Positions 1 through 8,034 of a stretch of DNA of 64,000 nt are shown one piece after another. Each line of letters begins with the position of its first letter. Position 1 is the stretch's first letter. Source of the stretch: Fredinandcohnia onubensis (GTDB taxonomy: Bacteria > Bacillota > Bacilli > Bacillales > Bacillaceae_L); assembly GCF_002734215.1 (NCBI RefSeq), contig NZ_NSEB01000003.1, forward strand, positions 79,523 through 143,522, given 5' to 3'. The notes under the pieces were generated by a model that did no database searches, was not told the DNA's origin, and saw only the letters and a list, made by a program, of their open reading frames with translations. The translations under genes were made by a program, and so were the position numbers.

Positions 1-336
1 GCGAACTGCACTAATGAGAGCAAAAAAGAAATAGGCCATAGAAAAAAAGGAAGACCCTAAATAATCTGTTGTAAGAATGACAAGTAATAGTCCTATGAGA
101 ACTACGATTACAGCCGCCGTTCCCCATTTGACAATTTTATAAGATCTCGTTGATTTAGAAAGTGGCTCCATTTCCTTATACTCACTTGGGATGAGGAGGC
201 CACGGAACTCTTCTTCCGTTTGCGGGAAAAGGGCTTCTTTTGAAAGATCGACTGCCTTTTTAATACTGATTCTGTATTGAATCAAATAATGCACACCAAG
301 TATGAAAACAATCGAAAAAAAGATATCTACAAACAA
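1..336 (-). CDS. Hypothetical membrane protein, C-terminal part outside the window
   Basis: The minus strand is open from a stop at 385-387 to the left edge. There is no ATG near the open end. The first plausible start is TTG at 336, and a GTG at 294 is also possible. The visible 112 residues begin with a hydrophobic helix (LFVDIFFSIVFILGVHYLI), continue with a charged linker containing the acidic stretch QTEEEFRGLL, and then have two more hydrophobic segments (VIVVLIGLLLVILTT and a Phe-rich one at the edge). It is therefore an integral membrane protein with at least three helices. I do not recognise the family and infer no function. The start is uncertain because no clear ribosome site was found. 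Confidence 0.5.
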   Translation of the reverse strand, partial: MFVDIFFSIVFILGVHYLIQYRISIKKAVDLSKEALFPQTEEEFRGLLIPSEYKEMEPLSKSTRSYKIVKWGTAAVIVVLIGLLLVILTTDYLGSSFFSMAYFFFALISAVR

Positions 337-410
337 ATAATCACCGACTTTTATTTTTACATTATTTTCTATATATCTATTTTTTCATACTTTTGGCTTT
401 TTGAAAAGTA

Positions 411-434
411 AAAAAGACCACATTGATGTGGCCT
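411..434 (-). terminator. Terminator of the gene at 440-832
   Basis: Read on the minus strand, the sequence is GGCCACAT-ca-ATGTGGTC followed by TTTTT, just after the stop at 440. Confidence 0.75.
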
Positions 435-439
435 TCCTA

Positions 440-832
440 TTATGCTTGTTTTGCATCTTCAACGATATGGTATAGCAGGTGAGCGAGGTGATGGATTGCT
501 CCATACTCCTGCTCTTCGTCCTCTGATTCTTCATCTGAGAACTCGAGGTCATTCAGGTACAATGCCATAAATTCATAAAAATCCTTAAGCTCAAATGAGA
601 AACAGTATGTAGGTTCTTCACTATCCTCTTCATATTGAAGGACAAGATAATGGATATTCCCTTCGGCATCAGCGCCATCGAAAAAGACGAAAAAACCAAT
701 ATTTGTATCAAGCTCAAATAAGTGTCTTGTACCACCTTCAGTCACTCGATTAAAATCGTCTTCTTCAAGTATACCGACCTTCATTGCTTCAACAGCATCT
801 TCTTTATGAAATGAAACATTTATTGATTTCAA
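440..832 (-). CDS. Small acidic protein of unknown function
   Basis: This encodes 130 residues, starting at TTG 832 with an AGGAGG seven bases upstream. No ATG fits this ribosome site. The protein is soluble and strongly acidic, especially around residues 100-112 (FSDEESEDEEQEYG). It has alternating beta-type segments (IGFFVFFDGADAEG, IHYLVLQYEED) and a His-containing C-terminal helix (IHHLAHLLYHIVED). No signal peptide, metal site or DNA-binding motif is visible. It is transcribed alone and ends in a clear terminator. The family is not recognised. Confidence 0.75.
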   Translation of the reverse strand: MKSINVSFHKEDAVEAMKVGILEEDDFNRVTEGGTRHLFELDTNIGFFVFFDGADAEGNIHYLVLQYEEDSEEPTYCFSFELKDFYEFMALYLNDLEFSDEESEDEEQEYGAIHHLAHLLYHIVEDAKQA

Positions 833-984
833 AGATCACACCTCCTTAGGCTCATCTTTAGATTGTACTAAAAATATAAAAAGTAAAACAGCTAAAAGAA
901 ATTTATCGATTTTTAAGATTACTAGATTTTCAGGTATAGAACCTAAAAACCCTGGCTATCCTTGTTAAAGAGGTGAGGGACAAA

Positions 985-1698
985 ATGAAAATGACAATTG
1001 CATTAATCCTATCGTTCGGAATTTTAACAGGATTTTATAACAATCAGGAAGAAATCATTCAAAAAAATGATCTAGTGGATATTAAAGAAATGGCAGATAA
1101 AAATGAAGTTGAAATTTCATCTTGGATGGCCTTATCTCGAGGTAAGGTCGGACAAGCAGATAATGTACATGAAATGAAACAACAAATTGAAACATTCATG
1201 AGTAATCATGGTTCATATAATTGGAAAAGCATTCTTAAAGAAGAAAACAGCCATTATGTTTGGCAAGGATTAAAAGAAAATGATAACGGAATTACGGAGT
1301 CCATTAAGCTAAAAGCCTATAAATCGGGTGATAAGTACGAGATCGCGATTACGAATGAAGCAAAAGGTAATCAGCTTACTGCAGACCATGTTGAGTGGGT
1401 AAGTGAAACTTTTCTGGAAAGTAATACTTTTTATACAGTTTCCGGTGTGATGAAATCCAAAACCAACCAATTAGATGAGGTTGCCGCAAAGATGGTTGGA
1501 GATGTGAATGCAACGATGGTGGAACAGTTACAAGAAAAGAAATTTGTGTCAGTTTCAGCTTATTCAAAAGTTTTCGAATCTGAATTGAAAACAGCGAAAG
1601 AGGAAAAAATTAATCTTCAACTAGGTTTACGAGCAGATGCAGATAAAAATGAAATTGATGTAACGATTGGAACACCAATTATTACAACTGAATATTAA
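985..1698 (+). CDS. YwmB family TATA-box-binding-like protein
   Basis: This encodes 237 residues from ATG 985, with AGAGGTGAGG at 969-978 as ribosome site. The reading frame extends to a GTG at 973, but that codon lies inside the ribosome site. The N-terminus is a short signal peptide (MTIALILSFGILTGF), so the protein is probably exported or membrane-anchored. The rest resembles YwmB of B. subtilis (DUF1779), whose fold is likened to TATA-box-binding protein. Key stretches are the conserved SSWMALSRGKV-like start and the closing NEIDVTIGTPIITTEY. In B. subtilis, ywmB lies by murAA and spoIID; here it stands alone. Its function is unknown in the family. Confidence 0.7.
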   Translation: MKMTIALILSFGILTGFYNNQEEIIQKNDLVDIKEMADKNEVEISSWMALSRGKVGQADNVHEMKQQIETFMSNHGSYNWKSILKEENSHYVWQGLKENDNGITESIKLKAYKSGDKYEIAITNEAKGNQLTADHVEWVSETFLESNTFYTVSGVMKSKTNQLDEVAAKMVGDVNATMVEQLQEKKFVSVSAYSKVFESELKTAKEEKINLQLGLRADADKNEIDVTIGTPIITTEY

Positions 1699-1702
1699 CG
1701 GA

Positions 1703-1738
1703 GTAGGCTTGGAGAGAATTCCAAGCCTACTTTTATTT
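1703..1738 (+). terminator. Terminator of the ywmB-like gene
   Basis: A perfect 10-bp stem GTAGGCTTGG/CCAAGCCTAC with an 8-base loop is followed by TTTTATTT. Confidence 0.85.
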
Positions 1739-1840
1739 ACAGAAACTTTACAAAATCTTATCGTTTCAAAGAAAGCTCTCACTTTATAATATAGATAGAG
1801 ATATAGACATCATGTTAATTTTGTACAAAGGTAGGGGCCC

Positions 1841-2713
1841 ATGAAGACAAATCATTTACGTAATCTACTGCATTTTCTAGCTTTTTTGAATAAGAAAAAG
1901 GGCACATTATACCAAGAATACAAACGAGACGAAGAACTTAAGAAACTCATGGATAAATCAAAAGTAAAAACAGTTTTTCAACCGATACTCTCGCTAGGTG
2001 AAGGATCTACTATAGGCTTTGAAATATTAAATAGACCTGAAAGCACCGTACATTTTCCGACAACAGAAACCTTTTATGACTATGTTGGGGAAAGCTCCTA
2101 TGTCTTTATGGTGGAACAATTCTTACGAAATCTTTCGATTGAACGGTTTGCGGAGCAGGTGAAAAACCAAAATGGCTATACGACTCCGGTTGTGTTTCTT
2201 AACATACAAACGCAAGTATTGGCAGACCCCTGTTGGCGGAGCGGGATTACGAAGGAATTACTAGAAAAACATAATCTATCCCCGAGCCAAATCGTATTAG
2301 AGTTAACGGAAAAACAATCTGTCATAAACTATAATCAATTTAAAGAATTAATCGAACATTATCGGAAACAAGGTTTTCGAATTGCGGTCGATGATGCGGG
2401 CACTGGATATAATAGCTTACAAACTCTCGTGTACCTTAAGCCTGAATTCATTAAGCTGGATAAATCCCTTATCCGGAATATCCACTGTTACCGTGAAAAT
2501 CAGCACTTAGTGAAGCTGTTAGTAAAATATGCGATGCAGGTAGGGACAAAAATTATCGCCGAGGGCATTGAAACAGAGGATGAACTTAAATATTTGCAAG
2601 GTATTGGTGTACACATGGGGCAGGGATATGCACTTGGAAAGCCGATGCCAGAGCTCCAGCAAGGAAGAGTGCCTAAAGTAAATATGCACCAGCAACTAGC
2701 GTTAACCCTGTAA
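1841..2713 (+). CDS. EAL-domain c-di-GMP phosphodiesterase
   Basis: This encodes 290 residues with a ribosome site GGTAGGGG. After about 45 residues of basic/helical N-terminus comes a complete EAL domain that hydrolyses cyclic-di-GMP. The usual catalytic landmarks are present: FEILNRP (the EAL motif as E-I-L), the Asn of FLNIQTQ, LELTEK, VDDAGTGYNS, FIKLDKS, AEGIET and GQGYALGKP. No metal ligand appears to be lost, so I infer an active phosphodiesterase. There is no sensor domain and no transmembrane helix. It faces a GGDEF gene on the opposite strand across a shared terminator, so the pair probably sets local c-di-GMP. Confidence 0.9.
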   Translation: MKTNHLRNLLHFLAFLNKKKGTLYQEYKRDEELKKLMDKSKVKTVFQPILSLGEGSTIGFEILNRPESTVHFPTTETFYDYVGESSYVFMVEQFLRNLSIERFAEQVKNQNGYTTPVVFLNIQTQVLADPCWRSGITKELLEKHNLSPSQIVLELTEKQSVINYNQFKELIEHYRKQGFRIAVDDAGTGYNSLQTLVYLKPEFIKLDKSLIRNIHCYRENQHLVKLLVKYAMQVGTKIIAEGIETEDELKYLQGIGVHMGQGYALGKPMPELQQGRVPKVNMHQQLALTL

Positions 2714-2718
2714 AAAAG

Positions 2719-2751
2719 GAAGGCCCTTGTTTACACAAGAGTCTTCTTTTT
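2719..2751. terminator. Bidirectional terminator between the EAL and GGDEF genes
   Basis: A 12-bp stem GAAGGCCCTTGT/ACAAGAGTCTTC with one mismatch has a T tract on both strands. Confidence 0.75.
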
Positions 2752-3717
2752 TATGTTCTCTTCATAGTCTTCCAGTGTAAGGTATATACTGTTTCTGATT
2801 GATTTACAGTAGCTTTTTACTTTTGCTGATTCCTTGCTTAATTGTTCAAGAGATGTAATGTGTCTCTCTTTATTTTGAATGATTGCAATAGAGATGCTAG
2901 CCAAGGGTAGTTTTTCGAAAACCCCTTGTCTATTTATCCCCGTCACATATCCTTTTTCAAAGTCCTCCTTCGAGTAGAAAATCTGCAAGGAATCGGTAAA
3001 CCGCGCAATGATACTGTCACATATGGCTCTATAGTGGTGATGTGGAATCGTTGCAATAAAATCATCACCACCAATATGCCCGATAAAGGTAGGATCATTT
3101 TCGGTGGTCGTGATTACTTCAGAAAGAATCAATGCAGTTTCTTTAATGAGTTCATCCCCCTTTGAAAACCCGTATGTATCGTTAAAAGCTTTAAATGAAT
3201 CAATATCAATATACAATACACTGAACCTATTAAATGTTAGAACCTCTTGCAGTGTTTCTTTTATTACATTGTTTCCGGGTAATCCGGTTAGTGGGTTCGA
3301 GTAGCGTGCATTTCTTATCTGTATTTCAGCGAGTTTCATAATAAGTTCTCGAATACTAACGATTCCAAAGAAGGCATTTTTCTTTGTTACAATCACAATA
3401 TCGTATATATGCTCTAACTTCCGATTCATTGCAAGAGAACTCACTTCTGTTAATGGAAGGCTATAATCGACAATTAAGATTTCTTTGTCCATAACGAGAT
3501 CAATCGTCCGCTTCATAAAAAGATCAAATCCATATTTGGTGGAAAGCCTTTGAAAAAAGTGTGTCTTCATGACCAACCCAACTGGTTTATTGTTCATGCA
3601 AACTACAATTCCCTCGATGCTAGACTCTTTTTCAAATATTGTATACACATCTTCACATTTTGTTGAAGGAGACACAATGAAACTATCTTTTGCTATTTCT
3701 CCTACCACAATGTCCAT
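2731..3717 (-). CDS. CBS-pair plus GGDEF diguanylate cyclase
   Basis: This encodes 328 residues from ATG 3717. Residues 1-125 look like two CBS repeats (for example EGIVVCMNNKPVGLVMKT and YDIVIVTKKNAFFGIVSIREL), a module that usually senses nucleotides. Residues 140-310 form a GGDEF domain with the signature GHIGGDDFIA and the substrate-binding DIDSFKAFNDTYG. The signature GGDDF is compatible with activity. The inhibitory RxxD I-site, usually five residues before the signature, is absent (the sequence there is ENDPTFI), so product inhibition may be missing. No membrane segment is seen. It converges with the EAL gene. Confidence 0.88.
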   Translation of the reverse strand: MDIVVGEIAKDSFIVSPSTKCEDVYTIFEKESSIEGIVVCMNNKPVGLVMKTHFFQRLSTKYGFDLFMKRTIDLVMDKEILIVDYSLPLTEVSSLAMNRKLEHIYDIVIVTKKNAFFGIVSIRELIMKLAEIQIRNARYSNPLTGLPGNNVIKETLQEVLTFNRFSVLYIDIDSFKAFNDTYGFSKGDELIKETALILSEVITTTENDPTFIGHIGGDDFIATIPHHHYRAICDSIIARFTDSLQIFYSKEDFEKGYVTGINRQGVFEKLPLASISIAIIQNKERHITSLEQLSKESAKVKSYCKSIRNSIYLTLEDYEENIKKKTLV

Positions 3718-4010
3718 TTAACTGTCATCTCCCATACTATTATTTTTCTAGATGCAGCTACTACATTTACATTCCTATAGGAATAGAGAAATAATACCAA
3801 TTACCCATAATAAGATTATCAATCTCCTATTAATAATTTAATGTAACATCGTTAATATTTTGTAAATAAAGTATTAATTTTCAAGTTTTTGTCAATAAGT
3901 ATAACGTTCATATTAGCTTCATTTCCTTGGAGGCGTGTGAGCATATTTTGTGATTTTTTCAAATTGTATGCTAAATTAATAGAATATACTTCGAAGAAAG
4001 GATGAATAGT

Positions 4011-4523
4011 ATGTCACTTGAGAGTGTAAAAGAGCATTTTAAAAAATGGAACCGTGAAAAAGATGTGATGGAGTTTGATTCAGTAAGTGCAACCGTTGAT
4101 CAGGCTGCTGATACAATCGGCGTTGCTCCTGAACGGATTGCAAAAACCCTTTCCTTTCGAGGAAAAGAGGATGCTGCCATTTTAGTTGTAGCAGCAGGGG
4201 ATGCAAAAATTGATAATAAAAAATTTCGTGATACCTTTGGATTTAAGGCAAGAATGCTGTCTGCAGAAGAAGTGGTCGAACAAACTGGACATGTCATAGG
4301 TGGTGTTTGTCCGTTTGGCCTAGCAAATAATCTTGACGTTTACTTGGACGAGTCCCTAAAGCGTTTCACCACCGTATTTCCAGCATGCGGCAGTATTAAT
4401 TCTGCTATCGAACTAACCTGTGATGAACTATTCCAATACTCCGAAGCAAAACAATGGGTCGACGTATGCAAAGGCTGGCAACCCGAACAAACAGAACAAA
4501 AAGAAGCAGTCCAAAACAAATAA
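4011..4523 (+). CDS. YbaK/EbsC family aminoacyl-tRNA deacylase
   Basis: This encodes 170 residues. ATG 4002 lies within the ribosome site AAAGGATG, so ATG 4011 is the better start. The fold is that of YbaK/ProX proteins, which hydrolyse mischarged aminoacyl-tRNA such as Cys-tRNA-Pro. Supporting stretches are RIAKTLSFRG, the Lys-containing AGDAKIDNKKF and HVIGGVCPFGL, the glycine-rich loop of the family. The last 15 residues (EQTEQKEAVQNK) are low-complexity. The stop is followed within three bases by a GGGACAGGTCCC element and then a 52-bp hairpin array. Confidence 0.85.
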   Translation: MSLESVKEHFKKWNREKDVMEFDSVSATVDQAADTIGVAPERIAKTLSFRGKEDAAILVVAAGDAKIDNKKFRDTFGFKARMLSAEEVVEQTGHVIGGVCPFGLANNLDVYLDESLKRFTTVFPACGSINSAIELTCDELFQYSEAKQWVDVCKGWQPEQTEQKEAVQNK

Positions 4524-4526
4524 GTG

Positions 4527-4575
4527 GGTCGGAGGGACAGGTCCCTCGTCCCACCATATTTTTACAGGGATAATG
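4527..4575. repeat. GGGACAGGTCCC dispersed element, copy 1
   Basis: The sequence GGGACAGGTCCCTCGTCCCACC is followed by the usual ATATTTTTACAGGGA middle. The second arm is lost where the 52-bp hairpin array begins. Confidence 0.8.
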
Positions 4576-4600
4576 AAATCGTTTGGGTGGGTACAGGAGA

Positions 4601-4990
4601 ATCACCTTCATCGAGGGTATGAAGGGGAAAACATTGCGGTGGATCCAGAGAAATCCCTTCATCGGGGTTATGAAGAGGAAAACGAGTTGGTAGATCAGGA
4701 TAAATCCTCATCATCGAGGTTATGAAGGGGAAATCATTGCGGTGGCTCCAGAGAAATCCTCTTCATCGAGGTTATGAAGAGGAAAATGAGCAGGTGGATC
4801 GCGATAAATCCTCATCATCGAAGTTATGAAGGGGAAATCATTGCGGTGGATCCAGAGAAATCCTCTTCATCGAGGTTATGAAGAGGAAAATGAGCAGGTG
4901 GATCGCGATAAATCCTCATCATCGAAGTTATGAAGGGGAAAACATGGCCGAGGCCCCCGATAAATCCTCATCATCATGTTCAATTTGCCC
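4601..4990. repeat. 52-bp tandem hairpin array 1 (8 units)
   Basis: Hairpins of the form ATCCTCTTCATCGAGGTTATGAAGAGGAAAA start at 4601, 4653, 4704, 4756, 4808, 4860, 4912 and 4964, a period of 52 (once 51). The arms alternate between CCTCTTCAT/ATGAAGAGG and CCCCTTCAT/ATGAAGGGG types, and some are imperfect. The roughly 20-base linkers (for example TGAGCAGGTGGATCGCGATA) are themselves shared between units. The array fills the gap between the ybaK-like gene and the next one, and the same hairpin recurs at 37.5 kb. The remainder, 4991-5144, holds nothing I can identify except the leader of the next gene. Confidence 0.9.
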
Positions 4991-5144
4991 CCCACGTCCC
5001 AAGCCAATTCCCCGACATTAGCATTATTTAAATCTTGTACAATACCAAAACACAATTAATCGGAACCCATCAAACCCAACTAACATAATCTGTTATGAAG
5101 GCCCAAAAATCCATACTAAAAAATGAGCAACAGGAGGGTTACAG

Positions 5145-5474
5145 ATGTTTTATGCACGGTTGGTTCAATATACACTAGGAAATGGGCAGAGGTTAACTGC
5201 AGAGAAGCTAACAAAAGAGTTTGATCGAGTTAGTAGAGAGCTAACGGGATTTAGAGGGAATGTTTATTTTTTTGATGATTCCTCTGGTGAATATCGAGCA
5301 GTAAACTATTGGGATACCAAACAAGATGCCGAGTCTGCACATAAGGTAATCTCTCCAAAATTAGAAGAAGCGTTACAGCAATATACCAATGTAAAGCCTA
5401 TTTATCGCTTCTTTGAAGTATTTGATGCCATTGATGATGGAGAGATTATCTCATCACATACCATAACTAAATGA
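5145..5474 (+). CDS. Small dimeric alpha/beta-barrel (ABM-like) protein
   Basis: This encodes 109 residues with ribosome site AGGAGGG eight bases before ATG. The pattern FYARLVQYTLGNGQR, then a helix, then FRGNVYFFDDSSGEYRAVNYWDTKQDAESAH, matches the small ferredoxin-like barrels of the antibiotic-biosynthesis-monooxygenase (ABM) group. These include quinol monooxygenases and heme-degrading enzymes. I see no residue that fixes a substrate. It is cytoplasmic, monocistronic, and has its own terminator. Confidence 0.6.
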   Translation: MFYARLVQYTLGNGQRLTAEKLTKEFDRVSRELTGFRGNVYFFDDSSGEYRAVNYWDTKQDAESAHKVISPKLEEALQQYTNVKPIYRFFEVFDAIDDGEIISSHTITK

Positions 5475-5480
5475 AGAAAC

Positions 5481-5506
5481 GAGCTTGGAAACTCAAGCTC
5501 TTTTTA
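5481..5506 (+). terminator. Terminator of the ABM-like gene
   Basis: The stem GAGCTTG/CAAGCTC with loop GAAACT is followed by TTTTT. Confidence 0.85.
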
Positions 5507-5520
5507 TGTGCCAACAAATA

Positions 5521-5588
5521 GTTGGGACGGAGGAATGTACGACTATACCATATTTTCACAGGGACAATGGACCTGTCCCTGTGTCCCA
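5521..5588. repeat. GGGACAGGTCCC dispersed element, copy 2
   Basis: A degenerate left arm (TTGGGACGGAGGAATGTAC) is followed by ACCATATTTTCACAGGGACA and an intact right arm ATGGACCTGTCCCTGTGTCCCA. It abuts the stop codon of the minus-strand gene that ends at 5589. Confidence 0.85.
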
Positions 5589-5945
5589 TTATTTTTTCTT
5601 GTTGTATCCACGTTCATCGTAGGGTTGGAGGTGTTCTAACCATTTGTTTTCGAGTTCTTGTAATGCTTCTTTTTCATTGAAGTAGGGATCGTTTTTCTTT
5701 TTGAGTGTTTCTAGTATCTCAAAATTGAATGCACTTGCGCCGTAATGATTCCAATCTTCTTGGAGTGCTTTGTTCGTAGGTGAGGCTGTGCCTGCTTCTA
5801 AACTGAATTTTAACCCGTTTAACGTTTTAAAGTTTCTCGTGCTTCCAATGAAAAGCTTCCCATTCTGATTGTTCTTTATCTGGTAAACACCTGCTTCAAT
5901 TGGCATTTCTTTATATTGTTGTTTCAGTTCTTTTTTTCGATCCAT
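5589..5945 (-). CDS. Degenerate GIY-YIG domain protein
   Basis: This encodes 118 residues. ATG 5945 sits eight bases after AAAGTGAG; the longer frame would start at GTG 5954. GIY and YIG appear as GVYQIKN and GKLFIGST, followed by a helix and SAFNFEILETL with a Glu in the metal-ligand area. The Arg normally found on the helix after YIG is not obvious, so nuclease activity is doubtful. It is 20 bases downstream of the DUF2087 regulator and on the same strand, so the two form an operon. GIY-YIG proteins next to DUF2087 regulators are familiar in Bacillaceae; their joint role is unknown. Confidence 0.75.
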   Translation of the reverse strand: MDRKKELKQQYKEMPIEAGVYQIKNNQNGKLFIGSTRNFKTLNGLKFSLEAGTASPTNKALQEDWNHYGASAFNFEILETLKKKNDPYFNEKEALQELENKWLEHLQPYDERGYNKKK

Positions 5946-5965
5946 AGTGGACACTCACTTTCTTC

Positions 5966-6721
5966 TCATTGTTTTAGCCAATATTGACTGCCATCTTTCT
6001 TTCTTTCTAAAAATCCATAACTGATTAAATATCTTCGTATCAATACAAAATCTTCATACAATCCTTTTAATATCTGGTTGATTTCTCTTTCGGTGTATGT
6101 GATGTTACTCTCAAAACGTTTTGTTATTTCTCGCAAAACAATCAGTCTTTGTTTTTCTTTTGGTGGGAATTTTAATAAACGACCATTGATCCCTTCTGGT
6201 AAAAACTTATCAATGATTTCTTGTTGCTCCTGCTCTGTAACAGCATATCGATCATCAACCATTGTCGCTGTTTTATGAGGGGTAACAAAGGCTGGTGCGT
6301 ATTGATCTTTTTCTTTTAGCAGCTCCATGATGGCTAGGAAGGTCTTGGCTTGGCGTTCTTTTTCTTTCAATGCAAAACGATGATGTCTAATTGTAGAGGT
6401 ACTGCCAATCCCCATGTCTGCTTGAACTTCTTTATCGCTTTTTCCTTGGTAGAAAAGACGAAGCAACTGATTTTGATGATCCGTAAGCCCAGTTAGTTTT
6501 TTATCAAGCTCGATTAAGTAATCAAATACAGATTGATGGGTGGCTTCGATATGAATACGCATATACCTCTCCGCTTCATAAAGAACTTTTTTATGAGGAT
6601 AAATGACCCCTTTTTCTATTTTCTTCCCGCATAAAAGGCAGACATATGAATCTGACTCTTGGATATACCCCTTTTTAAGTTCATCTAGTGAGGCGTTCCA
6701 AAAATTTCCCGACATATCCAT
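5966..6721 (-). CDS. DUF2087 protein with zinc-finger-like N-terminus and LuxR-type HTH
   Basis: This encodes 251 residues in three parts. Residues 25-65 carry a Cys-x2-Cys (CLLCGKK) and a His-x4-His (HIEATH), a likely zinc finger. Residues 75-125 resemble a LuxR-type helix-turn-helix (GLTDHQNQLLRLFYQGKSD, then VQADMGIGSTSTIRHHR). Residues 175-250 match DUF2087, including GRLLKFPPKEKQRL and EREINQIL and ending in a winged-helix-like ISYGFLERKKDGSQYW. It is probably a transcription factor. The ribosome site is weak (GGATG), so ATG 6715 is an alternative start. It is transcribed with the GIY-YIG gene. Confidence 0.8.
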   Translation of the reverse strand: MDMSGNFWNASLDELKKGYIQESDSYVCLLCGKKIEKGVIYPHKKVLYEAERYMRIHIEATHQSVFDYLIELDKKLTGLTDHQNQLLRLFYQGKSDKEVQADMGIGSTSTIRHHRFALKEKERQAKTFLAIMELLKEKDQYAPAFVTPHKTATMVDDRYAVTEQEQQEIIDKFLPEGINGRLLKFPPKEKQRLIVLREITKRFESNITYTEREINQILKGLYEDFVLIRRYLISYGFLERKKDGSQYWLKQ

Positions 6722-6886
6722 TGTTTAAACACATCCGTTCAAAGTTTGGTTGAGAACAAACACTTTTAAAAAATGTTCATCTTTTAACCAAAATTCTATA
6801 GTGCCTTTAGCTGAAAGTCAAACACTTTATCCAATTGTTTGTATAAAAGTAAACGTTTTGTATGAAGGTTTAATTTTTACGCAAAA

Positions 6887-6916
6887 AAAGACTAGGACCT
6901 ATTTATCCTAGTCTTT
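6887..6916. terminator. Terminator of the HAD phosphatase gene
   Basis: AAAAGACTAGGA and TCCTAGTCTTTT form a 12-bp stem just after the stop at 6921 (minus strand), with T tracts on both sides. Confidence 0.85.
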
Positions 6917-6920
6917 TCAT

Positions 6921-7709
6921 TTATTCAACCAGCCCCAGCTGTTTTAATCCGTTGTATACGCCGGAGTGCTCGACATCCGTTGTTTTATATTTTGCATAAG
7001 AAAATAAATCGGGATTGGCATTCCCCATGGCAAATCCAGATCCGACTGCTGACGGCATTTCTTTGTCATTCATGCCATCTCCAAAAGCAGCCGCTTGTTC
7101 AGTTGATATGTGAAGGGCAGCTAACACAGCTTTTACGGCAACCCCTTTGTTTACCTTATCACGAATGACATCGTGACATGTCCTCATACCATCCACATTA
7201 ACGGAGGAGAGGTGAATCCCATCGATATGTTCGAACCTTTTTTCTGAATGTTCCTCAGTCGTAATAATCGTCGAACCTAAAATTTCTTCTTTTTTCGTTT
7301 CATCGTAAATCGCATTTTTTCGTAGATGGAAGGTTTTGATGAACTCTTTTACAATTTTAGATTCCATGCTAGTGAAGATATTTTTGTTTTGCGAATATAG
7401 AACAATATCGTAATTGTTTTCCTTGGTCGTATGTAAAAGGTTGTCAACTAAGCTAGCTGGAAGTGGTTCGTTAAACAGTGTTACACCACGATGAATGGCA
7501 AATGCACCGTTATATGCAATATAGGATGAAATTGAGAGTTCATCTCCAATATCCGTTATTTCATGAAGCGGTCTACCAGTTGCGAGAAATACTTCAATTC
7601 CACTTTGCTGAAGGTGAGCAACCGCCTTTTTGGTGGATTCTTCAATGGTATCGTCCGGTCGTAAAATCGTTCCGTCTATGTCAAGAAAGACAATTTTTAT
7701 ATCAGGCAT
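6921..7709 (-). CDS. Cof-type HAD-IIB phosphatase
   Basis: This encodes 262 residues with AAGGAG seven bases before ATG. The HAD motifs are in order: FLDIDGTIL (nucleophile and acid Asp), LATGRP, VNKGVAVKAVL (Lys) and AAFGDGMNDKEM (metal Asp pair). The type IIB cap lies between about residues 85 and 180. The closest familiar group is the YkrA/Cof sugar-phosphate phosphatases; the substrate cannot be told from sequence. It is transcribed alone. Confidence 0.85.
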   Translation of the reverse strand: MPDIKIVFLDIDGTILRPDDTIEESTKKAVAHLQQSGIEVFLATGRPLHEITDIGDELSISSYIAYNGAFAIHRGVTLFNEPLPASLVDNLLHTTKENNYDIVLYSQNKNIFTSMESKIVKEFIKTFHLRKNAIYDETKKEEILGSTIITTEEHSEKRFEHIDGIHLSSVNVDGMRTCHDVIRDKVNKGVAVKAVLAALHISTEQAAAFGDGMNDKEMPSAVGSGFAMGNANPDLFSYAKYKTTDVEHSGVYNGLKQLGLVE

Positions 7710-7789
7710 TTATTTTCTCCTTTTTAACTTTATTCAGCGTTCATCGCTCATTTAATACAATTAGAAATTAATTCATAGTGGAGGTTCAA

Positions 7790-7935
7790 ACTTAAAATGA
7801 ATAAAGTTAAAGCCTCCGGCGGATGCCACGATTTTTCAAAGGTAATTTTTCGAGCTTAAGATCAAAGACTAAAAACGCTACGTCCTGTGGCAACGTTTTT
7901 GTGACCCACATCGTGTGGGCCTAAAAAAAACGTGC
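7790..7935. repeat. CCTCCGGCGGAT-type dispersed element, with hairpins
   Basis: The gap of about 325 bases between 7709 and 8035 contains GCCTCCGGCGGATGCCACG at about 7813. It is followed by AAAAACGCTACGT...AACGTTTTT (7870-7900) and a second hairpin CCCACAtcgTGTGGG (7915-7929). A degenerate inverted relative is present near 47670. I take it as an intergenic repeat that may also act as a terminator. No gene fits here. Confidence 0.55.
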
Positions 7936-8034
7936 TCCAAATACGCAAATCCGTATTTGATAATAGTATACCACGTTAGTTTGAAACCATATGGGGTGTT
8001 TATTCGTATTAATAAGTATGAAGGAGGGGACGAC

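Noticed and set aside
4420-4725. Open frame of about 100 codons with repeated HRGYEEEN-like units
   Set aside because: It is a by-product of the 52-bp hairpin array and the end of the ybaK-like gene; there is no ribosome site, and frames break between units.
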